Assembly (NCBI GenBank): GCA_013177805.1
Contig: JABLXU010000024.1
Span: forward strand, 1-64,000
From: Candidatus Omnitrophota bacterium
Lineage (GTDB): Bacteria; Hinthialibacterota; Hinthialibacteria; Hinthialibacterales; Hinthialibacteraceae
Length of the DNA stretch: 64,000 nt
Direction of reading: 5' to 3'
Positions within the stretch are counted from its first letter, which is position 1; each line of letters begins with the position of its first letter. Positions 8,469 to 16,207 of the stretch are shown here, one piece after another. Both the position numbers and the translations under genes were made by a program. Below the pieces are notes generated by a model. That model was not told the DNA's origin and did no database searches. It saw nothing but the letters and a program-made list of their open reading frames with translations.

Positions 8469-9240
8469 GGTCGATTATTTCCTGCGTCAATTCCAGATAG
8501 GCTTTGGCTCCCGGCGAATCGGGGTCGTATAACGTAATAGGCAGTCCATGACTGGGTGCCTCGCTCAACCGGACACTGCGGCTGATGACCGTTTGGAAGA
8601 CATAATCTTTATACGCGAGGCGGATATCCTCTTCCACCTGCCGGCTGAGATTCAGCCGCCGGTCGGCCATTGTAAGTAAGATTCCCTCGAGTGACAAGCG
8701 GGGGTTGAAGCTCTGGCGGATCATGGAGGCGGAGGCCAAGATCTCGGTCAGTCCTTCCAGGGCATAATATTCACATTGGACAGGGATCACGATCGAATCG
8801 GAGGCGAGGATGGCGTTCAGAGAGAGCAATCCCAGGGAGGGGGGGCAATCAATGATCATAAAATCCGGGCGTTCATCCGCCGGCCGGTCCCATAGAAAAC
8901 GCGCCAGTTCTTTTTTGAGGAGATATTTTCCTTGTTCTTCGCCCGACAATTCCCATTCCACGGAGAGCAAGTCGTTGTTGGAAGGCGCAATGGATAAGTT
9001 CTCGACTGGAGAAGGCAGGAGGATGATGTCCAGAGGGTTCTCTTCGATCAGCAGATCGAACATGGAGTGGTTCAATTCTTTTTTGGAAAAACCCAGTCCG
9101 CTGGTGGCGTTGCCCTGGGGATCGAGATCGATCAGCACGGTGCGGTAGCGGAGCATCGCCAAGCAGGCCGAAAGGCTGACCGCGGTGGTGGTTTTACCGA
9201 CGCCTCCTTTTTGATTGACGATGGAGATGATACGAGTCAA
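8422..9240 (-). CDS. parA: Chromosome-partitioning ATPase ParA (Soj family)
   Basis: A 272-residue deviant-Walker-A ATPase that moves ParB-parS complexes and, in relatives, tunes DnaA. IISIVNQKGGVGKTTTAVSLS contains the KGGVGKTT motif. IDLDPQGNATSGLG is the A' box and DFMIIDCPPSLGLL is Walker B. I favour the TTG at 9240, which gives the usual (M)TRIISIVNQKGG start with AGGA upstream. The frame also opens at a TTG at 9270, which would encode MFHVEH through the parS site itself. It is coupled to parB by overlap and belongs to the dapB-rsmG-parA-parB set. Confidence 0.94.
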   Translation of the reverse strand: MTRIISIVNQKGGVGKTTTAVSLSACLAMLRYRTVLIDLDPQGNATSGLGFSKKELNHSMFDLLIEENPLDIILLPSPVENLSIAPSNNDLLSVEWELSGEEQGKYLLKKELARFLWDRPADERPDFMIIDCPPSLGLLSLNAILASDSIVIPVQCEYYALEGLTEILASASMIRQSFNPRLSLEGILLTMADRRLNLSRQVEEDIRLAYKDYVFQTVISRSVRLSEAPSHGLPITLYDPDSPGAKAYLELTQEIIDHETKSTRPWPVRPTL

Positions 9241-9253
9241 ATCCTGATTCCTG

Positions 9254-9269
9254 TGTTCCACGTGGAACA
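9254..9269. promoter_or_regulatory. parS: parS centromere site 1
   Basis: TGTTCCACGTGGAACA is a perfect 16-bp palindrome and a variant of the canonical ParB loading site TGTTTCACGTGAAACA. It lies at the very 5' edge of parA, so ParB binding here could also repress parAB. Confidence 0.9.
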
Positions 9270-9411
9270 ATGGAGTGGCCGCGCGCTACGGTATTGTTAT
9301 CCTAAATCTTGCTGGCGGGCTTCGCCGCGCTTTGAGTCCGCCCCACTATGGCCGCCCTACTATGGCTACAGTAAAGAAAAACAATGCTCACCCATTATCA
9401 ATTTCCCGCCA

Positions 9412-10146
9412 TTATAAAGGGTGCTTGCGGATCTGCCCAGGTTTTCGGGGGAATTTGTCGCTCAAAGCGGCTACTTTTTCGAACATGGCGGCTTGAAACG
9501 GTTTCGTCAAGCGGGGAAGCGCATAGAGAATGACCTGTTTCAAATGGCATCCCAGCGCGTCCGCCACGCGGGAAGATTCTTTTACGACATTTTCATCCCC
9601 ACCCCGTGGAAGCACGATCGTTCCGCCGACCCGGACAAATCCCGCAGTCAACTCCAGCGTCACAGGTAAGGGTCCCAGGGCGCGGGCGGTGGCGGAATCC
9701 AGCGTCTCGCGCCATTCGGCCTTCCGCGCCGCTTCTTCCGCCCGTTCATTCAGGACGGCGCAATCAGCCAACTCCAAGTATTCGCTGATTTCACTTAAAA
9801 AGCGGGCTTTCTTGCGGTTAGATTCAATCAACACCACGCGCCATTCCGGATGCAAGATTTTCAGCAGGATGCCGGGCACCCCGCAGCCGCTCCCCACATC
9901 CACTATAGATGAAGGATTCCGGGGCTGGATCCATTGGGAAATTTGCAACGCGTCAGCCAGGTGAAAATCGAGATATTCCGCGAGGGTTTTGTAGCCGGTA
10001 AGATTGAATTGCTGATTTTTCTGCTGGAGATGGAAGAAGAACCGTCCAATTTGACGCTGGACGCGGGATTCAAACCGCCATCCTCTCCCGGCGGTTTGCA
10101 TTACAAATTCCTCAATGAATTCCTCGAAGGAATCACCCATATCCAC
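9412..10146 (-). CDS. rsmG: 16S rRNA (guanine(527)-N7)-methyltransferase RsmG (GidB)
   Basis: A 244-residue SAM-dependent methyltransferase that methylates G527 in the 530 loop of 16S rRNA. FNLTGYKTLAEYLDFHLADALQI precedes the SAM-binding motif SIVDVGSGCGVPGILLKI, then VVLIESNRKKARFLSEI (the acidic residue of motif II) and ATARALGPLPVTLELT. All of these are RsmG hallmarks. The frame starts at GTG 10146, only a few bases after the dapB stop, with an in-frame ATG at 10140; neither has a clear ribosome-binding site, consistent with translational coupling. Its place next to parA and parB is a widespread origin-proximal arrangement. Confidence 0.93.
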   Translation of the reverse strand: MDMGDSFEEFIEEFVMQTAGRGWRFESRVQRQIGRFFFHLQQKNQQFNLTGYKTLAEYLDFHLADALQISQWIQPRNPSSIVDVGSGCGVPGILLKILHPEWRVVLIESNRKKARFLSEISEYLELADCAVLNERAEEAARKAEWRETLDSATARALGPLPVTLELTAGFVRVGGTIVLPRGGDENVVKESSRVADALGCHLKQVILYALPRLTKPFQAAMFEKVAALSDKFPRKPGQIRKHPL

Positions 10147-10148
10147 GG

Positions 10149-10889
10149 TTATTCGGTAAGCAGAAGGGACTCCAAGCCATAGATCAATCCTTTCCGATGC
10201 AGCACTTCGCGGATACCCAGCAAGACGCCGGGCATGAAACAGCTCCGGTTGATGGAATCATGCCGCACGGTGAGCGTTTGGCCCTCCGCGCCAAAAATGA
10301 TGGATTGGTGCGCCAGCAATCCGGGCAATCGCACGCTGTGCACGGGGATCCCATGGAACCGGTCGCCGCGCGCGGCCGGTTCGGATGTTCCACGTGGAAC
10401 AATTGTCCGGGCCTGGGACTGGGCGATCAATTCCGCGGTCTTGATGGCGGTTCCTGAAGGAGCATCCAATTTGGCGGGATGATGCAATTCGATAATTTCC
10501 ACATCGGGCATATGCCGGGCGATAATCCGGGCACAATGCATCATCAGGACAGCTCCGATGGCGAAATTGGGGGCGATCAGCAAGCCGGGGTGCTTCCCCG
10601 CGCATTTGATCTCCAATTCATCGATCTGGTCCGGTGTGAAGCCCGTGGTTCCAATCACTCCTCCCACCCCGGTTTCCACGATGGTCAAGGCGTTCTGAAA
10701 GGCGCAGTGCGGTGTCGTGAAATCGACCACGACTTGGGCGCCGCTGTCCCGGATCGCATCCGCCAATACGTCCTCCACATCGGTTTCCGCCACCAGTTCC
10801 ATATCTTCCGCTTCCCGGACCGCCCGCACGGATTCCTTACCCATCTTCCCCCGGGCGCCATTTACCAGGACCAGGATCTTATCAGCCAT
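10149..10889 (-). CDS. dapB: 4-hydroxy-tetrahydrodipicolinate reductase
   Basis: A 246-residue enzyme of the diaminopimelate/lysine pathway that uses NAD(P)H to reduce HTPA to tetrahydrodipicolinate. VNGARGKMGKESVRAV is the dinucleotide-binding start, VVVDFTTP and VIGTTGFTPDQ follow, and IIELHHPAKLDAPSGTA contains the catalytic His-His and the substrate Lys. It is slightly shorter than E. coli DapB, as in many bacteria. GGAGGAG precedes the ATG. The coding sequence carries a perfect parS site at 10386-10401. A good minus-strand promoter lies upstream at 10940-10968. Confidence 0.93.
   Translation of the reverse strand: MADKILVLVNGARGKMGKESVRAVREAEDMELVAETDVEDVLADAIRDSGAQVVVDFTTPHCAFQNALTIVETGVGGVIGTTGFTPDQIDELEIKCAGKHPGLLIAPNFAIGAVLMMHCARIIARHMPDVEIIELHHPAKLDAPSGTAIKTAELIAQSQARTIVPRGTSEPAARGDRFHGIPVHSVRLPGLLAHQSIIFGAEGQTLTVRHDSINRSCFMPGVLLGIREVLHRKGLIYGLESLLLTE
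10386..10401. promoter_or_regulatory. parS: parS centromere site 2 (inside dapB)
   Basis: A second identical copy of TGTTCCACGTGGAACA, about 1.1 kb from the first and inside the dapB reading frame. Two identical 16-bp palindromes so close together, next to parAB, are very unlikely by chance. Confidence 0.9.
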
Positions 10890-10939
10890 TCTGTTCTCCT
10901 CCCATTCCTAGAGTCTTGTCCTGATCATCCCGCTCGCAT

Positions 10940-10968
10940 AGGATACGGGCATGACGTATTGGGGTCAA
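10940..10968 (-). promoter_or_regulatory. Sigma-70-type promoter for dapB
   Basis: On the minus strand, TTGACC (complement of 10963-10968), a 17-base spacer and TATCCT (complement of 10940-10945) point leftward into dapB. The plus strand holds an overlapping weaker set (TTGTCC at 10916-10921, 17 bases, TAGGAT at 10939-10944) pointing toward the gene at 10974, so the two divergent transcripts would start back to back. Confidence 0.5.
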
Positions 10969-10973
10969 TTCAT

Positions 10974-13868
10974 ATGCTTCTAAATACCCTGTTCGCCGTC
11001 GTATTTTTTGTCCTCGTTTTTGTTGGAACGACTCCTGGCCTGGAATTTCGCGTGCGCTTGGCGGGCGCGGCTCTCGGACTTTTGGTCTTAGCATGGATCT
11101 ATTCAAAAAGCCAAAGAAGGGGAATACCACTTCCCTTCCTTGATTGGCTGGCCTGTGACCGGGCCATCGGGCGGTATTTTCCTCTGGCCCTCGTCTTTCT
11201 CAGCGTGGCGATTCTTTTCAAAACTTTCTCTCCCAGGGAAGGAATCCAATTCACGTACACAGATCCGGCATCCCAGCCAATAATGACCCGTGATCTTGAC
11301 TTGCCTGAGTTCGACATCAATCCCACCCTGTTTTTGCCCGAATTCCTTTCGTGTGATCAAGGAACCTTGCGATTCAGCGCCACATTCTATTCCACAAACG
11401 AAGTGCATTATGCCCTCCCCCATGCCAGCTGCGGTCATGCGGTATGGAAACTGGACGGGGCCGAGATCGCCCGTTTCGAGCCGCACGAATCCTCCCGCCA
11501 CCGTTTGATTCCTGTCTCGATCCAGCCGGGAATTCACGAAATCGAATGTGAAACTTCCTCGCTGCGCCCGATTCCCCGCTTGTCCATTGCTTTTTCCGAA
11601 TTCAGCAAACCGCCTTTTGCCCCCTTGCAAGGTCCTTTCATCCAGGGCATTCCGCCTGTTTCCATGCTTATCTATCCAATCGCGCGGAATATCCCGCCGT
11701 TGTTTCTGCTGCTCGCGTTTTTTTTGATGATCCCTATCGTGAACCGGGGTATGCTTGCTCTCGCCGGATTCGGCCGGCGGAACGCGTCTTGGTTATTCGG
11801 GCTGGGATTGATCCTGGGAATCGCGATCTACACCATCATCCGATTCCAATTCCAGACGAACACCCGGATATTTTACGAGGCGGATGAAGCGGCATTCGGT
11901 CTGATGGCGCAACGTCTTCTTCTGGGGCAATCCCCACCCCTGTTTCACTACGGGCAGCAATACCAAGGGACGTTGGAAGCGTATCCCCTGGCGTTGTCCC
12001 TGTATTTCTCTGAACAACCGGCGGCCGGTCTGCACGCGTTGCCGGAGATTTGGGGGATTCTCTTCCTGGGTGTGACCTGCCTGACGTTTTGGAGATTTGG
12101 TTCACCCGCCCTGGCAGGGTTTGCCTTGTTGATTTTGGGCGTGGGGGGACTCCATTACCATTGGATTTTTTCCAAAACCTGGTTTGGTTACTCATTTGCC
12201 TTGGTGTGTGGTGCCTGCCAGTGGCTGATCGTCCTCGCCGGCTGGAAACAGGAGCGGTTATCCCCCGGGATGGCTTTGGTTTGGGGGATGCTGGCCGGAC
12301 TTAGTTTCTACGAGCTGCCCATTTCCTTGCCCTTCTTTCTGGGATCAGGATTGTTGATCCTATTTTTCGCGTGGCGCAACGCATTTCGTTTATGGTTCGG
12401 CGCGCGGGATGCCCAGCCGATACTCAAATCGATATTAAACATTTGTATTCTGGCCTCCGCGCGGTCCGGCGCGGCGGTGGCAGGGATCAGCCTGATTTTC
12501 TTCACCGCTCCGTACTGGATATCGCCTTTTCTGGGCCAAGGGCTTACCGCGATTGAATTCGTCGCGAAAGGCCGCGAATTGCCGGCCGCCCGGGTGTCCG
12601 GTGAAAATCCTTTGATCGACCGCTTTTTCGGGGAATGCCTCCCGGTAATGTTTGGTTCGCGGGCGCCTTATGATCACCAACATGATTTACGCAATTCCCT
12701 TTTTTCCTGGTTTCCTTCTTTTCTGTTTCTGGCCAGTTTGGCGATCTTCCCGTGGAGTTCCCGCCGGAGTTTGAAGAACGAAAAAATTTTGTCAGCCCTT
12801 CCAGTCCGTCTTGCGGTATATGGTTTCGCTCTGTCGACTGTTCTGTTCGTGAGTTATTCCCCGTTCGGAGTGTGGCCGTGGTACGCCATTCCGCTCTACT
12901 GGGTTTTACCCGTGTTGCTTTATGCCTTCATTCGTTCCATGTGGGAGATTTCTCCATCCCTTTCCGCCATGGCGATGATCCTATATCTTTCCGCATTGAT
13001 TTCTCCGTTTGGGAATTATTCTCCCCTCTTTCATCAACCGGCCAGCCTTGCTTATCAGGGTCTCTTTACACCCACTCAGTTCGATGAAATCAAAGCGATT
13101 TTACAAGAACGCGCGATCCGTTATCTTCTCTGCGATCAGGGATTCGATTACCTCACGGATACGCCGGGGCGCGACTGGGTGGGTGAATGCCTGGCCTTCG
13201 ATTCGGAGCAAAACATCCTGGCCTTCGGCCGTCTCTCCCGGCGTTTGGAGGATTCGGCCCAGGAAATCGTCAATGCCTCCCGGGTGGGGTATCTCTTCCA
13301 CAAGAATTTCCAATACAACAACACGACGGGAGATCCTTCCCTTTATTCGCCTTTGACCATAGAGGTCCTAGAGAGGCTTTTCGGTCCACAATGGCTGGGC
13401 TATGAGCGGTTCATGGTGGATCCCTATATTGTGTTTCTTCCGCCGTCTGGAGTCATTAACAATCCCAAGAACTCTTGGCGGTTGGAGGCTTCCAATCCCA
13501 ATTACCGCCTGGCCGCCGCGGATCATAACATCAGCGTGCGGGCCTACAACCGCGAGACGTATTGGTCGAGTGATGCGATTCCCGCTTCAGGGGCTTTTTT
13601 TCGGGTGGAATTTCCGTCACCGCAGCCTGTATCCAAATTGGTTTTATTCCACGGGACGAAAAGTTCGGACCGGACTCGTGAGAACCATGTGATCCTGAAA
13701 ACTCCTGAGGGGAAGTCCATCGTCGTGGGCTCCCTGCACTACGAGCCGGAAATTCTTTCCAGTGTACTGGTGCTCAACCGGCCGATCGATTCCAGCGCGG
13801 TGGAGATCCATGTTTCCCCAACTCCGGATAACAACTGGTGGACCATATTCGAGATTTGGATTTTGTGA
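10974..13868 (+). CDS. Large polytopic membrane protein, GT39/PMT-like glycosyltransferase
   Basis: A 964-residue protein beginning MLLNTLFAVVFFVLVFVGTT, with many hydrophobic helices between residues about 1-60 and 220-650. Its long extracytoplasmic loops include one early block (residues about 80-220) and a soluble C-terminal third. The loop RIFYEADEAAFGLMAQRLL, with an acidic pair at the start of the first large loop, followed by PPLFHYGQQYQGTLEAYPLA, resembles the GT-C family (PMT/ArnT) active-site region that uses polyprenyl-phosphate sugars. The C-terminal part (VSKLVLFHGTKSSDRTRENHV) looks like a carbohydrate-binding or galactose-binding beta-sandwich. I chose the ATG at 10974; the longer frame upstream overlaps dapB. 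Confidence 0.7.
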   Translation: MLLNTLFAVVFFVLVFVGTTPGLEFRVRLAGAALGLLVLAWIYSKSQRRGIPLPFLDWLACDRAIGRYFPLALVFLSVAILFKTFSPREGIQFTYTDPASQPIMTRDLDLPEFDINPTLFLPEFLSCDQGTLRFSATFYSTNEVHYALPHASCGHAVWKLDGAEIARFEPHESSRHRLIPVSIQPGIHEIECETSSLRPIPRLSIAFSEFSKPPFAPLQGPFIQGIPPVSMLIYPIARNIPPLFLLLAFFLMIPIVNRGMLALAGFGRRNASWLFGLGLILGIAIYTIIRFQFQTNTRIFYEADEAAFGLMAQRLLLGQSPPLFHYGQQYQGTLEAYPLALSLYFSEQPAAGLHALPEIWGILFLGVTCLTFWRFGSPALAGFALLILGVGGLHYHWIFSKTWFGYSFALVCGACQWLIVLAGWKQERLSPGMALVWGMLAGLSFYELPISLPFFLGSGLLILFFAWRNAFRLWFGARDAQPILKSILNICILASARSGAAVAGISLIFFTAPYWISPFLGQGLTAIEFVAKGRELPAARVSGENPLIDRFFGECLPVMFGSRAPYDHQHDLRNSLFSWFPSFLFLASLAIFPWSSRRSLKNEKILSALPVRLAVYGFALSTVLFVSYSPFGVWPWYAIPLYWVLPVLLYAFIRSMWEISPSLSAMAMILYLSALISPFGNYSPLFHQPASLAYQGLFTPTQFDEIKAILQERAIRYLLCDQGFDYLTDTPGRDWVGECLAFDSEQNILAFGRLSRRLEDSAQEIVNASRVGYLFHKNFQYNNTTGDPSLYSPLTIEVLERLFGPQWLGYERFMVDPYIVFLPPSGVINNPKNSWRLEASNPNYRLAAADHNISVRAYNRETYWSSDAIPASGAFFRVEFPSPQPVSKLVLFHGTKSSDRTRENHVILKTPEGKSIVVGSLHYEPEILSSVLVLNRPIDSSAVEIHVSPTPDNNWWTIFEIWIL

Positions 13869-13983
13869 AGCGTATTAAGAAAAACCGGCATTTTGTCCTG
13901 CCGTCATTTATTTTTCCATTCCTGTTTGGTATAAAGGCGAAAACGGCCGAAGGCGGGTAAACAAAGCGAGGAGGAGGAATTTC

Positions 13984-14190
13984 ATGAACAACGGACCCAA
14001 AATATTGGTCGTGCTGGCAGGGATATCGATCGTGGTAGGGATTTTGGTGAAGCTGGCGGGATTGGATCTCTCGGCCATGGGACTCAGCACCACCTTCCCC
14101 ATCAAGCCGCTGAGTTTTTTAAATTTTTCTAATTCTGTTTTGCTCTTCGCCATTGCCTGGATGTTGTTGAAGAAAACCGAAGAGAAGTGA
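13984..14190 (+). CDS. Small two-helix membrane protein of unknown function
   Basis: A 68-residue protein with a strong ribosome-binding site (GAGGAGGAGG) eight or so bases before the ATG. Two hydrophobic segments are visible: ILVVLAGISIVVGILVKLAGL and FSNSVLLFAIAWMLL. Between them is a short Ser/Thr/Pro-containing loop, and the tail KKTEEK is charged. It converges with the small Cys protein to its right. No family recognised; the strong translation signal argues it is a real gene. Confidence 0.6.
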   Translation: MNNGPKILVVLAGISIVVGILVKLAGLDLSAMGLSTTFPIKPLSFLNFSNSVLLFAIAWMLLKKTEEK

Positions 14191-14209
14191 TCCAATAAGG
14201 CGAACGCGG

Positions 14210-14485
14210 TTAAAGTTCTTCTTCGACGTCTTCCAACTCGCCGGGCTTGATGTAGGAGGCGATGACGATGGTGGAAGGCTCGCGTAATCCATTAATGGGG
14301 CAATTTTCACAAATATCCAAGGGAGGGCGGGGAGGATCACAGACAAAATATTCTTGAATGCGAATTTTGCTGGGGCTGTAGGAAGGACAATAACACGCGC
14401 GCTCAATGGCCAGTTCCCGGTCAAAGCGAGGATTGGTGTTCCGCGTTTGATCGGATTTAAGTTTTCGCTTCATTTCTGGAAACAT
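14210..14485 (-). CDS. Small cysteine-containing protein of unknown function
   Basis: A 91-residue protein with five cysteines clustered in its middle: ACYC, then FVCD, then ICENC. The CxC and CxxC spacing suggests a metal or Fe-S site, and the C-terminus is acidic (KPGELEDVEEEL). It lies directly downstream of dnaN on the same strand but beyond a probable terminator. An internal ATG at 14473 is an alternative start. No ribosome-binding site is obvious and I do not recognise a family. Confidence 0.5.
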   Translation of the reverse strand: MFPEMKRKLKSDQTRNTNPRFDRELAIERACYCPSYSPSKIRIQEYFVCDPPRPPLDICENCPINGLREPSTIVIASYIKPGELEDVEEEL

Positions 14486-14692
14486 AACAACGATTGGATC
14501 CTGAATTTAAGGTGTAGAATAGGATTATAATTGTTTGAAGAGAAAGAAGCAAGAAAATTTCTTTTTTCTGTATCGGTATAGGCTTTATTTCTACGTATTT
14601 AATATTTATATACTCTATGTAGTAGTTTCTATTTAACCAATATACTATATATAGGGAAGGTTAAAAACGCGAACGGATCCGCGCTTTCTGCC
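14486..14692. other. Strongly AT-rich intergenic segment
   Basis: These 207 bases contain long A/T tracts (for example around 14575-14655) in an otherwise GC-rich window, plus the dnaN terminator at 14663-14683. It may belong to the replication-origin region or simply hold the promoter of the small Cys gene. Confidence 0.45.
14663..14683 (-). terminator. Rho-independent terminator of dnaN
   Basis: On the minus strand, ten bases after the dnaN stop, CGCGGA pairs with TTCGCG (one G-T wobble) around a TCCG tetraloop, and a run of five T follows. Confidence 0.55.
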
Positions 14693-15811
14693 TTATCCTG
14701 CCTCCTCCTCGTCAGGGGGCCGGATCGGCATGATCACGTACTTGAAGTGATCATTGCCGATACCCCGGATAATGCCTGGTTTGCGGGGATCGCTGAAGCG
14801 CAATTCGATGGTTTCTTCGTCCATCACCCGTAAACATTGCTGGAGATATTCATGATTAAAGCGTATTTCGATGTGCCCGCCGTCGAATTCGGCGTTGACC
14901 AACTCTCTGCCCTCCCCGCCGACTTCCTCCCGTTCGCTGAAAATTTCCACGGCTGTGGGCGACATTTTTAAAATAATCATTTTCGTCTCGATGTTGCTGA
15001 GGTAGGACGCCCTTTTCACTGCCGTGGAGAGCAATTCGCGGTTGGCCCGGAGGACATGTTGTCCTTCGGGGGGAATGATCTTTTGGTATTGGGGGAAGTT
15101 ATCCGCCAAGAGGTTGGAGATGATAGTGGTATCGCCCCCGGTGAATTGAACCTTGCGTTCATGGACGCGGATAATGATATCGCCCTCATCGGGAAAGATG
15201 CGCTGAACTTCTTGCAAGGTTTTCGAGGGAATCAAGGCGGATATTTCCCGATCGGGAAGGCCCGCGAACTCCATGGCATAGAAAGACAAACGCCGGCCAT
15301 CCGTGGAGACGAAGATGATTTCGTTCCCCCGCATTTCGCATTTTACGCCGTCCAGTTCAAAGCGGGATTTATCGGTGGTGGTGGCAATCAACGTTTTCCG
15401 GATGATATCTTTTAACAGGTTCCCATCCATCCGGATCTCCTCGCCCGCTTCCAATCCTGTAAAGGGTGGGAACAACTCTCCTGGCTGCCCCTTCAAGCGG
15501 GCCTTGAATTCCTTACAGCGGATGCGGACCGTCTCGTCCTGGGTTTCCACGAAGACCTCGCCCTCAGGAAGGTCTTGAAAAACCTCGATGATGACCTTGG
15601 AGGGCAGTACGATTTCTCCCGCTTCTTCCACTTCGGCCTCGCCTTCACAGCGGATCGTCAGATTCAGATTCGTGGCTAAAAACCAGATTTTGTTTTTTTC
15701 ACAGGAGAGATGGATGTTTTCAACAATCGGGTTGGAGATGGGACTTCCCACCGCGTACCGGACCGCGGAAATTCCCCGGCTGAGCACTTTGCTGGAACTT
15801 TTGAATTTCAT
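14693..15811 (-). CDS. dnaN: DNA polymerase III beta subunit (sliding clamp)
   Basis: A 372-residue ring-forming processivity clamp of the replicative polymerase. MKFKSSSKVLSRGISAVRYAVGSPISNPIVENIHL matches the clamp N-terminus; FVSTDGRRLSFYAMEF is the conserved TDxxRL segment of the second domain; the C-terminus ends YVIMPIRPP, the expected MP(M/I)R motif that forms the partner-peptide pocket. Three repeated clamp folds fit the length. I chose the ATG at 15811, which follows GGGAGAG; the open frame extends to 15838. It is transcribed away from the AT-rich DnaA-box region to its right, as expected for an origin-flanking dnaN. No dnaA gene is in this window. Confidence 0.95.
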   Translation of the reverse strand: MKFKSSSKVLSRGISAVRYAVGSPISNPIVENIHLSCEKNKIWFLATNLNLTIRCEGEAEVEEAGEIVLPSKVIIEVFQDLPEGEVFVETQDETVRIRCKEFKARLKGQPGELFPPFTGLEAGEEIRMDGNLLKDIIRKTLIATTTDKSRFELDGVKCEMRGNEIIFVSTDGRRLSFYAMEFAGLPDREISALIPSKTLQEVQRIFPDEGDIIIRVHERKVQFTGGDTTIISNLLADNFPQYQKIIPPEGQHVLRANRELLSTAVKRASYLSNIETKMIILKMSPTAVEIFSEREEVGGEGRELVNAEFDGGHIEIRFNHEYLQQCLRVMDEETIELRFSDPRKPGIIRGIGNDHFKYVIMPIRPPDEEEAG

Positions 15812-15904
15812 AGGCATCTCTCCCTTGGGTAAATCCATGGATTCACATTATTTTTTTAAATGATTTAAACCCTTTTAAATCACCCTATATATTGTTTAAA
15901 GGGG

Positions 15905-15913
15905 TGTGGATAA
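15905..15913 (-). promoter_or_regulatory. DnaA box (consensus)
   Basis: Exact match to TTATCCACA on the minus strand, next to an AT-rich tract and dnaN. Confidence 0.75.
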
Positions 15914-16000
15914 AGTTGAAAACGTAAGATAACTGCAAAATATTCAATGATTTATAATAATGATACCCTGTGAGCAACCCTGGGATACGTTTTAGTGGGT

Positions 16001-16009
16001 TGTGGATGA
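16001..16009 (-). promoter_or_regulatory. DnaA box (one mismatch)
   Basis: TCATCCACA on the minus strand, same orientation as the box at 15905-15913. Confidence 0.55.
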
Positions 16010-16124
16010 GATTCCGGGAAGACGGTTCCCTGGGGAAAAATGGGATCGAATTCACAACTCACTCACAGGTTGCTCGAAACGTATGAGAATAGCATAAATC
16101 CCTCCGGGAACGAAGACGATTGTG

Positions 16125-16153
16125 TTGACACTGCCACGCCTTTCTCCTATATT
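16125..16153 (+). promoter_or_regulatory. Sigma-70 promoter for the pseudopilin gene
   Basis: A perfect -35 TTGACA (16125-16130), a 17-base spacer and TATATT (16148-16153) point into the pseudopilin gene. This predicts a transcript starting near 16160. Confidence 0.7.
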
Positions 16154-16207
16154 CAAGGGTAGATTTCCCATGGCCGGATGAATCAAGGTCTCGAAAGTGC
16201 TTGTCTC

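Larger units (their letters stand above)
15812..16124. other. oriC: Candidate chromosomal replication origin (oriC)
   Basis: This gap between dnaN and the pseudopilin gene is AT-rich (15845-15900 is almost all A/T). It holds a perfect DnaA box (TTATCCACA, minus strand, 15905-15913) and a one-mismatch box (TCATCCACA, minus, 16001-16009). Transcription switches direction here: most genes to the left run leftward and most to the right run rightward. parAB, rsmG and two parS sites lie 6-8 kb away. Taken together, this is the standard signature of oriC. GC skew could not be computed by eye. Confidence 0.65.

Noticed and set aside
10479..10973. N-terminal extension of the membrane glycosyltransferase into dapB.
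   Set aside because: The frame is open by chance opposite dapB. The first helix and a sensible start are at 10974, and a dapB promoter occupies the gap.
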